The position numbers and the translations under genes were made by a program. Below, piece after piece: positions 9,876-17,597 of a stretch of 64,000 nucleotides of DNA. Source of the stretch: Prochlorococcus sp. AG-412-J13 (lineage in GTDB: Bacteria; Cyanobacteriota; Cyanobacteriia; PCC-6307; Cyanobiaceae); assembly GCA_003214815.1 (NCBI GenBank), contig QCLE01000010.1:1-64000 (forward strand), given 5' to 3'. The first letter of the stretch is position 1. Each line of letters begins with the position of its first letter. The notes below the pieces were generated by a model, which worked only from the letters and a program-made list of their open reading frames with translations, was not told the origin of the DNA and did no database searches.

Positions 9876-10604
9876 ATGGTTAAAGCTAATAAGTTAAAAA
9901 ATAATGTTAAAAACTTTAAAACAGTATCAATAAATAATTTGAGTCACTTTTATGGAAAAAATGAAAATAAAAAACAGGTTCTTAATGACGTTAATTTAAA
10001 TATAGATAAAGGAGAATTGGTTCTTTTAAAAGGACCTTCTGGATGTGGTAAAACGACTCTTTTAACCTTAATTGGGGCATTGAGAACCTGTCAAAGTGGC
10101 GATTTAACTGTATTAAATAATCAGTTAAATGGAGCATCAAGGAAAACGTGTCAGATTCTTAGAAGAAGTATTGGCATGATTTTTCAAGGTCACAATCTTC
10201 TGAGATGTTTAACAGCAGAACAAAATGTTCAGATGGGTGCAGACTTAATAAAAGGTTTAACATATTTGCAAAGGCGTGAAATAGCCCGGAATTGGTTGTC
10301 AGCAGTTGGATTAGAAGACCATCATAAAAAGTTGCCAAATGACTTATCTGGTGGGCAGAAGCAGAGAGTAGCAATTGCTCGAGCTTTATCTGCTAACCCA
10401 AAACTTTTACTCGCTGATGAGCCCACCTCTGCTTTAGATAGCGTCACAGGAAGAGAAATAGTAACACTTTTAAGAAAACTAGCAAAAGAGCAAAATTGTT
10501 CTGTACTTATGGTGACTCATGATCCAAGGATTTCTGATATGGCGGATAGGATATTAAATATGGAAGATGGTAAAATATATAGTGCCCATAGTGAGCTAAT
10601 ATAA
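9876..10604 (+). CDS. DevA-type ABC exporter ATP-binding protein
   Basis: A 242-residue ABC ATPase of the LolD/MacB/DevA type. Walker A is GPSGCGKT (about 54-61), the Q-loop lies in GMIFQGHNLL, the signature is LSGGQKQRVAIARAL, Walker B is LLLADEPTSALD, and the switch histidine is in VMVTHDPRI. It energises the DevC-like permease encoded 13 nt upstream, together with the DevB-like adaptor. The three genes and pcyA are likely one transcript because gaps are 1-nt overlaps or 13 nt. A 49-residue basic protein follows 18 nt later. Confidence 0.87.
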   Translation: MVKANKLKNNVKNFKTVSINNLSHFYGKNENKKQVLNDVNLNIDKGELVLLKGPSGCGKTTLLTLIGALRTCQSGDLTVLNNQLNGASRKTCQILRRSIGMIFQGHNLLRCLTAEQNVQMGADLIKGLTYLQRREIARNWLSAVGLEDHHKKLPNDLSGGQKQRVAIARALSANPKLLLADEPTSALDSVTGREIVTLLRKLAKEQNCSVLMVTHDPRISDMADRILNMEDGKIYSAHSELI

Positions 10605-10622
10605 TTAAAAGTTAAAAATTTC

Positions 10623-10772
10623 ATGTCTAAGAGAAGGAATCTAAAAAAAGAAAAGCAGGAACGTAATCGAGCCTATGCTAGAAAGTTTAAAAAAAGGAAA
10701 TTAAGAACTGATGGAAGACCTGATGGTGGAAACGTTACTGGTACAGCAAATAATGGCGGGGCAGCTGATTAG
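10623..10772 (+). CDS. 49-residue highly basic protein
   Basis: An ATG at 10623-10625 opens a 50-codon frame that stops with TAG at 10770-10772. Residues 1-30 are extremely basic (MSKRRNLKKEKQERNRAYAR, then KFKKRKLRTDGRP). The tail is short and rich in Gly, Asn and Ala (GGNVTGTANNGGAAD). A basic N-terminus with a flexible tail suggests a nucleic-acid or ribosome-binding role, but that is inference. It lies 18 nt after the devA-like gene on the same strand. The strong composition bias, clean start and full frame make it a credible gene. Confidence 0.65.
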   Translation: MSKRRNLKKEKQERNRAYARKFKKRKLRTDGRPDGGNVTGTANNGGAAD

Positions 10773-10834
10773 GTAATATCTTCTATTTTTATCTTCTTTC
10801 AGTCCAATATATTATGCATATTTAAGTCTTGATC

Positions 10835-11746
10835 ATGAATGTAAGTATTGTTATACCGACTTACAATAGATTACCTATATTAAAGAAATGTCTTCTTGCG
10901 CTTGAGAATCAAAAATTAAATACAAATATCAGTAATTATGAAGTGATAGTTGTTGATGATGGATCTACTGATGGAACAAGTTCATGGATAAATATCAATA
11001 AAGCTAGTCTTCCACACGTGATTCTATTTAAACAAGAACATGGAGGACCTGCACTGGGAAGAAATCTTGGGGTAATTAAATCAAAATATGAATTAATTAT
11101 ATTTATTGATAGTGATCTTATTGTTTTAGATAATTTTATAAATTGTCACGTAGAAAAATTAATTTCTTCTTGGAGAAAAAATGATAAAAAATGTTTTACC
11201 TATGGCTCGGTCATTAATACATCTAATTTTCTAAATCCTCAGAGTGAAAAACATAAAATAATGGACACTTCTTTTGCTTACTTCGCTACTGGGAATGTTG
11301 CGATATCAAAAGAATTGATTTTAAGTGTCGGCTTATTTGATACTTCTTTTAGCCTTTACGGTTGGGAGGATTTAGAACTTGGAGAAAGATTAAAAAAAAT
11401 TGGGACAAAATTAATTAAATGTCCAAATGCAGTAGGTTTTCATTGGCATCCACCATTTAATTGCGAACAAATAGATGCATTAATAGCTCAAGAAAAAGAA
11501 AGGGCAAGAATGGCTTTAGTGTTTTATAAGAAACATCCAAATTTAAGGGTCAGATTTATGGTTCAATTAACTCCTCTTCATAATTTACTTTGGCAAATCC
11601 TTTGCTTGGGAGGAATAGTCAGTGTTGATAGAATTCTTCCTTTATTAAGATTTCTAGTAAATAAAAGAAGAAATAGACTTGCTCTTGAGATACTTCGGAT
11701 TCCTCTGAATATGATTTACATTAAACAATTAACCAAATCAAGATAA
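10835..11746 (+). CDS. family 2 glycosyltransferase
   Basis: A GT-A fold glycosyltransferase of about 303 residues. The nucleotide-sugar-binding start is VSIVIPTYNRLPILKKCLLAL, followed by VIVVDDGSTDGTSSWI, the DxD-type metal site FIDSD (about 94-98), and GWEDLELGERLKKIG, which carries the acceptor or catalytic ED pair. The C-terminus contains basic and hydrophobic stretches that may bind the membrane surface. I chose the ATG at 10835; a TTG lies two codons upstream at 10829. It may act in LPS or polysaccharide synthesis, but the sugar and acceptor are not predictable. It precedes the rpsB promoter region. Confidence 0.82.
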   Translation: MNVSIVIPTYNRLPILKKCLLALENQKLNTNISNYEVIVVDDGSTDGTSSWININKASLPHVILFKQEHGGPALGRNLGVIKSKYELIIFIDSDLIVLDNFINCHVEKLISSWRKNDKKCFTYGSVINTSNFLNPQSEKHKIMDTSFAYFATGNVAISKELILSVGLFDTSFSLYGWEDLELGERLKKIGTKLIKCPNAVGFHWHPPFNCEQIDALIAQEKERARMALVFYKKHPNLRVRFMVQLTPLHNLLWQILCLGGIVSVDRILPLLRFLVNKRRNRLALEILRIPLNMIYIKQLTKSR

Positions 11747-11771
11747 AAAACTTTTAGAAATACACATCACT

Positions 11772-11780
11772 TGCTAGAAT
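11772..11780 (+). promoter_or_regulatory. extended -10 promoter candidate for rpsB
   Basis: TGCTAGAAT reads as an extended -10 element (TGn followed by TAGAAT at 11775-11780). It would place transcription start near 11786-11788, about 14 nt before the pseudoknot and about 92 nt before the rpsB ATG. No clear -35 is visible. The position fits a leader transcript that contains all four strands of the pseudoknot. This is pattern matching only. Confidence 0.4.
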
Positions 11781-11800
11781 GTTTGAAATAAAAACTCACA

Positions 11801-11866
11801 CATCTGACAGTTTCGGGTGATTTATTATTAATATAATTCCCCGTCAGATGGAGGCTAACCCGAAAC
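11801..11866 (+). ncRNA. rpsB leader pseudoknot, candidate S2 autoregulatory element
   Basis: Two perfect complementary pairs are interleaved. CATCTGAC (11801-11808) pairs with GTCAGATG (11843-11850), 8 bp. GTTTCGGGT (11810-11818) pairs with ACCCGAAAC (11858-11866), 9 bp. The order a-b-a'-b' makes an H-type pseudoknot. The 24-nt linker between b and a' can form a weak 5-bp AT hairpin (11824-11837). A GGAGG at 11850-11854 sits at the a'/b' junction, 24 nt before the ATG, and no Shine-Dalgarno lies closer. In Escherichia coli the rpsB-tsf leader is repressed by S2. The same role is inferred here from position and structure. Confidence 0.72.
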
Positions 11867-11878
11867 CCTTCTTAAATT

Positions 11879-12583
11879 ATGGCTGTTGTATCACTATCTG
11901 AAATGATGGAAGCTGGTGCTCATTTTGGGCATCAAACTAGACGTTGGAATCCTAAGATGTCTAAGTACATATATTGCGCTAGAAATGGAGTTCATATTAT
12001 TGATCTTGTGAAAACAGCATTGTGTATGAACAATGCTTATAAATGGACAAGAAACGCAGCAAAAAGTGGTAAACGTTTCCTATTCGTCGGTACAAAAAAA
12101 CAAGCATCAGATGTAGTAGCTCAGGAAGCTACTAGATGCGGAGCTGCATATGTAAATCAAAGATGGCTTGGAGGGATGTTGACTAATTGGACAACAATGA
12201 AAGCTAGGATTGAAAGATTAAAAGATCTTGAAAGAATGGAAAGTAGTGGTTCAATAGCAATGAGACCTAAAAAAGAAGCTGCAGTTTTAAGGAGAGAACT
12301 TGAAAGATTACAAAAATATTTAGGCGGACTTAAGGGCATGAGAAGATTACCCGACATAGTTGTTTTGGTAGATCAGAGAAGAGAATCTAATGCAGTACTA
12401 GAAGCTAGAAAATTAGATATCTCCCTCGTATCAATGTTGGATACAAATTGCGATCCTGATTTGTGTGAAGTTCCAATTCCATGTAACGATGATGCTGTTA
12501 GATCTGTGCAACTTATTTTAGGAAGACTTGCAGATGCCATAAATGAAGGCAGAAAGGGGGCAAATGCGGAAAGAAAAAATTAA
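11879..12583 (+). CDS. rpsB: 30S ribosomal protein S2
   Basis: A 234-residue S2. Family blocks include [76 protein letters not shown] and [20 protein letters not shown]2 binds late in 30S assembly near bS1 and bridges head and body. The sequence is full length and the start at 11879 is fixed by the conserved [13 protein letters not shown]. It is cotranscribed with tsf, 43 nt downstream, in the classical rpsB-tsf order. Expression is likely controlled through the upstream pseudoknot. Confidence 0.97.
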   Translation: MAVVSLSEMMEAGAHFGHQTRRWNPKMSKYIYCARNGVHIIDLVKTALCMNNAYKWTRNAAKSGKRFLFVGTKKQASDVVAQEATRCGAAYVNQRWLGGMLTNWTTMKARIERLKDLERMESSGSIAMRPKKEAAVLRRELERLQKYLGGLKGMRRLPDIVVLVDQRRESNAVLEARKLDISLVSMLDTNCDPDLCEVPIPCNDDAVRSVQLILGRLADAINEGRKGANAERKN

Positions 12584-12626
12584 ATTCCAATTTAAAACTT
12601 ACTAATTACTATTTTTATTAATTCAA

Positions 12627-13283
12627 ATGGGAAACATTACAGCAAAACTTGTAAAAGATCTTAGAGACAAGACTGGCGCAGGTATGATGGATTGTAAAAA
12701 AGCACTTAACGAAACTGACGGAAATGTTGATAAAGCTTTGGAATGGTTAAGAAAAAAAGGTATAGCTAGTGCTGAAAAGAAATCAGGAAGAGTTGCTGCT
12801 GAAGGGGCAATTGGTAGTTATATTCATACTGGATCAAGAGTGGGGGTTATACTAGAGTTAAATTGTGAAACTGATTTCGTTGCTAGAGGTGATATATTCC
12901 AATCACTGTTGAAGGATCTCTCAATGCAGGTAGCAGCCTGCCCAAATGTTGAGTATGTCTCAATTGATGAAATACCTGAAGATATTGTGGAAAAAGAAAA
13001 GCAGATTGAAATGGGTAGAGATGATTTATCAGGCAAACCAGAACAAATTAAAGAAAAAATAGTTGAAGGGAGAATAGCGAAAAGACTTAATGAGTTAGTT
13101 TTGCTTTCTCAACCTTATATTAAAGATAGTTCTCTAACTGTTGAGGATTTGGTTAAACAAGCAGCTGCAAAAATTGGAGAAAATATCAAAGTGAGACGAT
13201 TTACAAGATATACATTAGGTGAAGGGATTGAAAAAAATCAGATGGACTTCGCTGAAGAGGTTGCATCAATGCAATCAAACTAG
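12627..13283 (+). CDS. tsf: translation elongation factor Ts
   Basis: A 218-residue EF-Ts, the nucleotide exchange factor for EF-Tu. The N-terminal UBA-like domain ([20 protein letters not shown], then [22 protein letters not shown]) is followed by the core with [25 protein letters not shown]. The C-terminal motif is [12 protein letters not shown]. It is the shorter, single-core form common in cyanobacteria and chloroplast relatives. It lies 43 nt downstream of rpsB. An unrecognised 357-residue gene and recG follow within 14 and 22 nt, so all four may be one transcript. Confidence 0.96.
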   Translation: MGNITAKLVKDLRDKTGAGMMDCKKALNETDGNVDKALEWLRKKGIASAEKKSGRVAAEGAIGSYIHTGSRVGVILELNCETDFVARGDIFQSLLKDLSMQVAACPNVEYVSIDEIPEDIVEKEKQIEMGRDDLSGKPEQIKEKIVEGRIAKRLNELVLLSQPYIKDSSLTVEDLVKQAAAKIGENIKVRRFTRYTLGEGIEKNQMDFAEEVASMQSN

Positions 13284-13297
13284 TCACTTTATTAAAT

Positions 13298-14371
13298 TTG
13301 AATAATTTCAATATTTACATAGATATAGGTAAAATTAATTCTCAGCTAGAGAGAGCTGATATCCAAAAAAGAAGATTAATCAGAAATCTCTATAAGGAAT
13401 ATGAACTTTATCTTAATCTTGTAAGAGATCTACTTTATATTTCTGTAGAAAAAGGACTTAACGAAATTTATAGTTGTTCATCAATTAATGTCAATTTCTT
13501 AAATGAAAATCAATTTTTTCGTCTATTAGAAAAAAAAATAAGTAAACTCATTTATACAAATTTGCCTTTATTAACAGTAGAACAATTAAAAATAAATGAA
13601 ATTGAAAAAACAATAAACAAGGAAATTAATTTTAATACTTTAGTTAGTTCCACAAAAACAAAAGATGACCAAAAAGAAAATTTTCAACATGAAGATGGTT
13701 TTCAATTAGAAGAATCTTTTCATTTTCACATTAGTAAAGATATTTCTAATGCTTCTGAGTATTATCAAGTTGATAATTATGAGAAATTAGTATCACTTGA
13801 TCTAGACGATAATGACTATAATAATTATTTATCCAATAACAATATTTTTGATAATTTAGGAGTTGAAAAACAATTTATTTCCTCTTTACTTGAATTAATA
13901 GAGGAAGTAAATGAAAACCCAAGACATTCAGAAAAAGAAAATATCAATCAAATGGATATTTCATCCAAATATCAGCATCTTAAAAAGTTTTATTTAATAG
14001 ACAAGTCAATTGAAAATTTACTGTTAAATCTTTCATACAAAATTAACCAAGAATTATTTAAGGCCAAAATAATAAAGAAGATGATATCTAAAGATTCCTT
14101 TGAGTACTTATTAGGCAAAAAATTGATGATAAAACACCCATATCCTTTTGTTATTAATTTCGAACTTAATATAAATCGATCATCATCAAAAGGAGATAAT
14201 CCTCCTAGTATTATTTTATTTAATATTTCTACTGTTGAGTTAGAGTTTAAAAATTTAAATCTTTCTATTCAAAGGAATAAAATAAATGAGCTAAAAAATG
14301 AATTTCAGCGTTTGATTAAAAAAGAGAAATATTGGAGGCAAAAAAACACAACTTTGAATAAGATACGATGA
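13298..14371 (+). CDS. uncharacterised 357-residue protein between tsf and recG
   Basis: A 357-residue protein with no domain I recognise. The first 120 residues are helical and positively charged (KRRLIRNLYKEYELYLNLVRDLL). The middle is a low-complexity acidic and Asn-rich stretch (LDLDDNDYNNYLSNNNIF). The C-terminal third returns to an alternating pattern ending in a basic helix (RLIKKEKYWRQKNTTLNKIR). No ATG fits; TTG at 13298 is the apparent start. The gene is 14 nt after tsf and 22 nt before recG, implying cotranscription. The two ends look like folded domains joined by a disordered linker. Confidence 0.68.
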   Translation: MNNFNIYIDIGKINSQLERADIQKRRLIRNLYKEYELYLNLVRDLLYISVEKGLNEIYSCSSINVNFLNENQFFRLLEKKISKLIYTNLPLLTVEQLKINEIEKTINKEINFNTLVSSTKTKDDQKENFQHEDGFQLEESFHFHISKDISNASEYYQVDNYEKLVSLDLDDNDYNNYLSNNNIFDNLGVEKQFISSLLELIEEVNENPRHSEKENINQMDISSKYQHLKKFYLIDKSIENLLLNLSYKINQELFKAKIIKKMISKDSFEYLLGKKLMIKHPYPFVINFELNINRSSSKGDNPPSIILFNISTVELEFKNLNLSIQRNKINELKNEFQRLIKKEKYWRQKNTTLNKIR

Positions 14372-14393
14372 AAAAATAACTCTTTTTTCAGAT

Positions 14394-16853
14394 GTGACTA
14401 TTAGGGGGGATATCAAAAATAAATCAATTAAAGATTGGATAAGACCTCTTCAAAAGTCTCTAACTATTGAAACTGAAAACAAATTTATTAATACCTTAGG
14501 AAAAGAAAAATATTTTAATGATTATTTGCATGAATCATTGAAAAAAATAAATAATTTAAATCTATCAGAGGAATATTTGAGGATATTTAATGAATTCTCT
14601 AAAAAATACGATAAATATAACAAATTAGATGATGATCAAAGAAAGAGGTTAATTATAGATACAAGAAAAAGTCTTTATAAACTTAGTAAAACTTTAGAAA
14701 TAGAAAGTTCTAATAATATTTCTAATAAAGTTATTCTGAATAAAGCTGATTCGAGTTTGACTTTTGATTCAGATATTTCATTAATAAAAAATGTTGGAAA
14801 GGTTTATAAGAATAAGCTTAATGAATTAGGTATTTTTTATATAAAAGATCTAATTAATTATTTCCCACGAACATACCTAGACTATACGAATAGGGTTAAG
14901 ATAATGAATTTAAAACCAGATAATTTATATACTTGCATCGCAAATATTAAAAGATTTTATATTCATAAGAGTAAAAAGAATAGTAATTTATCAATAATGA
15001 ATTTTGTAGTTTCTGATGAAACGTCTTCAATAAAGGTTACAAAATTTTTTTTAGGAAGAAGATTTAGATCTTACTCTTTCTTCGTATCTCAAAAATCTTT
15101 GTATACCGTTGGAACCAAAATAGCAATTTCCGGTAAGGTTAAATTGACAGAGTATGGCAAAACTTTTGTAGATCCGCAGATTGAAATTCTGAAGGATAAC
15201 AATGACAATTTTAATTTTTCAGGAAAAATATTACCAATTTACTCGTTAGGTGAAGCATTATCAAATATGAGTTTTATAAAACTTATGAAAAAGGTACTAA
15301 TTTATGCAAAGCAATATCCAGAAATTTTAAATAAAAAGCAACTTGATTCATTATCTTTATTATCAAAAGGAGAGTCATTGATTAATATTCATTTCCCACC
15401 AACTCAACAGGCACTAATTGAGTCAAAAAAACGTTTGGTTTTTGATGAGTTGTTACTCCTGCAAATAAAGTTCCTACTTAGAAAAAGAAAGACGAAAAAA
15501 AATGTAATTGCCCAACTATTACCTCAAAAGAAATCTTTATTAAAAGAATTTTTAAATACTTTCCCTTTTGAATTAACAAAATCTCAAGTAAATGTTTTAA
15601 ATGAAATTAAGAATGATTTATCTAATCCCGTTCCAATGTCAAGATTGCTGCAGGGAGATGTGGGAAGCGGTAAAACCATAATTGCAATAGCATCTCTTTT
15701 AATTGTCATTGAAAAAAACCTGCAAGGTGCATTTATGGTCCCAACTGAGGTATTAGCAGAACAACATTATAAAAATTTATTAAAATATTTGAACCCCCTT
15801 TTAGTTTCTGTTGAACTTCTTACTGGTAATACTCCTCAAAAAAAGAGAAAAGAAATTCTCTCGAATTTGAACAATGGATTAGTTGATATCCTTGTAGGTA
15901 CTCATGCATTATTTGAGGATAAAGTCATCTTTAACTCATTAGGAATGGTCGTAATTGATGAACAACATAGGTTTGGAGTTACTCAAAGAAATAGATTACT
16001 TAATAAAGGAGAAAATACTAACTTGTTATCAATGACAGCAACACCAATTCCAAGAACTCTTGCGCTTTCCATTTATGGTGATTTAGATATAAGTCAAATT
16101 ACAGAACTCCCTCCTGGGAGATTTCCTATAACTACAAAAATAATTTCAGAAGATGATTTAACTAACTTGTTTAAGATTGTTGAAGATGAGATCAATAAGG
16201 GAAAGCAAGCTTATGTGATTTTGCCACTTATAGAAGATTCAGAAAAAATGAATTTAAGTTCTGCAAAGAAAACATTCAAACATTTATCAGACGAGGTCTT
16301 TTTTAATAAAAAAGTTGGATTATTACATGGCAAATTAAGTTCACAAGAAAAGAATGAAGTGATTAATTCTTTTTTAAAAAATGAAATTAATATATTGGTT
16401 TCAACCACTGTAATTGAGGTTGGCATTGATGTGCCTAACGCCACAATTATGATTATTTACAATGCTGAAAGATTTGGATTGTCTCAGCTACACCAATTAA
16501 GAGGGAGAGTTGGTAGGGGATCAACAAAATCTTTTTGTTATCTGGTAACCTCTGATAAAAATGGATTAGAAAACAAGCGACTTTGTGTTTTGCAAAAATC
16601 TAATGATGGCTTTTATATTGCTGAAAAAGACTTGGAACTTAGGGGACCAGGCCAGATTTTAGGATATAAACAATCTGGATTGCCTGATTTTGTACTGGAC
16701 AATTTACCAAGCAATAAATTTCTTATTGATAAAGCTCGTGAAGAGGCTATCAAGATTGTTAGTGATGATCCTGATTTAAAAGAAAATATTGTTTTAAGAA
16801 ATATACTTATTGATAATTCTGATAATAAATTCATTCATGATTTCTTGAATTGA
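14394..16853 (+). CDS. recG: ATP-dependent DNA helicase RecG
   Basis: An 819-residue RecG, a branched-DNA translocase that remodels stalled replication forks and Holliday junctions. After an N-terminal extension of about 130 residues, the wedge/OB domain is visible (LINYFPRTYLDYTN). The helicase core follows: Walker A GDVGSGKT (about 421-428), the DEQH box in VVIDEQHRFGVTQRN, MTATPIPRTLALSIYGDLD, HGKLSSQEKNEVI, and motif VI QLRGRVGRG. The TRG region RFGLSQLHQLRGRVGR and the tail GPGQILGYKQSGLPDF are intact. Start is GTG at 14394; an ATG two bases earlier is out of frame. Confidence 0.95.
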   Translation: MTIRGDIKNKSIKDWIRPLQKSLTIETENKFINTLGKEKYFNDYLHESLKKINNLNLSEEYLRIFNEFSKKYDKYNKLDDDQRKRLIIDTRKSLYKLSKTLEIESSNNISNKVILNKADSSLTFDSDISLIKNVGKVYKNKLNELGIFYIKDLINYFPRTYLDYTNRVKIMNLKPDNLYTCIANIKRFYIHKSKKNSNLSIMNFVVSDETSSIKVTKFFLGRRFRSYSFFVSQKSLYTVGTKIAISGKVKLTEYGKTFVDPQIEILKDNNDNFNFSGKILPIYSLGEALSNMSFIKLMKKVLIYAKQYPEILNKKQLDSLSLLSKGESLINIHFPPTQQALIESKKRLVFDELLLLQIKFLLRKRKTKKNVIAQLLPQKKSLLKEFLNTFPFELTKSQVNVLNEIKNDLSNPVPMSRLLQGDVGSGKTIIAIASLLIVIEKNLQGAFMVPTEVLAEQHYKNLLKYLNPLLVSVELLTGNTPQKKRKEILSNLNNGLVDILVGTHALFEDKVIFNSLGMVVIDEQHRFGVTQRNRLLNKGENTNLLSMTATPIPRTLALSIYGDLDISQITELPPGRFPITTKIISEDDLTNLFKIVEDEINKGKQAYVILPLIEDSEKMNLSSAKKTFKHLSDEVFFNKKVGLLHGKLSSQEKNEVINSFLKNEINILVSTTVIEVGIDVPNATIMIIYNAERFGLSQLHQLRGRVGRGSTKSFCYLVTSDKNGLENKRLCVLQKSNDGFYIAEKDLELRGPGQILGYKQSGLPDFVLDNLPSNKFLIDKAREEAIKIVSDDPDLKENIVLRNILIDNSDNKFIHDFLN

Positions 16854-16910
16854 AAACTATAATTGTAATTTTTGATATTTATGTCACTATAAATCAATTG
16901 CAAATTTGCA

Positions 16911-17594
16911 TTGAAAATTTGGAATAAAATACCAATTAAAGATAATGGAGATAAATTAATAGTTATACCTAGCTACTTAAACTTTTTAGATCCGCATCCT
17001 TACTTGGATTTAGGAGCACCTTACAAAGATAAAACTTCTATTTGGCAATTAAGAGAGGAGGTCGTAAATAGATTAGTTAAAGTAAATGATTATTTGATAT
17101 CAAAGAGTAGTTTTTACCTTTTAATTTATGACAGTTGGCGACCTTTAGAAGTCCAGGAATTTATGTTTAAAAGAGCTTTTTTATTAGAGTGTGAAAAATC
17201 CGATATTGATGCTTCTTTTGAAAATATAAAATCTTATCCATCTATTTTAAAAAAAGTTGAAAAATTTTGGGCATATCCTTCTTATGACTCAAGATGTCCT
17301 CCACCTCATTCAACTGGGGGTGCATTAGATGTTTGTTTATCAGATAAAGACGGAAACCTGGTTGAAATGGGAAGCACGGTTGATCAAATGGATGAGACCT
17401 CAAATCCTGATTTTTATGCAAATATAAAGAATGAAGAAGCAATTATTTGGAATAGTAGAAGAAATATATTAAGAGAGATTATGACTAAATTTGGTTTTGC
17501 TCAACATCCAAATGAATGGTGGCATTTTAGTTATGGTGATCAATTATGGGCTTGGAAAAATAAAAAAGAAAATGCCATTTATGGAAAGATTTAA
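16911..17594 (+). CDS. D-alanyl-D-alanine dipeptidase (VanX/DdpX family)
   Basis: A 227-residue M15D zinc peptidase. The substrate Arg is Arg77 in YDSWRPLEVQ, zinc ligands are His133 and Asp140 in PPHSTGGALD, and the catalytic Glu202 and third ligand His205 are in NEWWHFSYGD. The family hydrolyses free D-Ala-D-Ala, in vancomycin resistance or, in DdpX-type members, to recycle cell-wall dipeptide. No van-type ligase or sensor is nearby, so a housekeeping or nutrient role is more likely. There is no signal peptide, so it should be cytosolic. The start is a TTG at 16911. It ends 3 nt from the convergent sir gene. Confidence 0.85.
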   Translation: MKIWNKIPIKDNGDKLIVIPSYLNFLDPHPYLDLGAPYKDKTSIWQLREEVVNRLVKVNDYLISKSSFYLLIYDSWRPLEVQEFMFKRAFLLECEKSDIDASFENIKSYPSILKKVEKFWAYPSYDSRCPPPHSTGGALDVCLSDKDGNLVEMGSTVDQMDETSNPDFYANIKNEEAIIWNSRRNILREIMTKFGFAQHPNEWWHFSYGDQLWAWKNKKENAIYGKI

Positions 17595-17597
17595 ATT

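Noticed and set aside
11832-11837. TATAAT taken as the only rpsB promoter
   Set aside because: It would leave half of each exact helix outside the transcript, whereas the extended -10 at 11772-11780 covers both. It is kept only as a possible second start.
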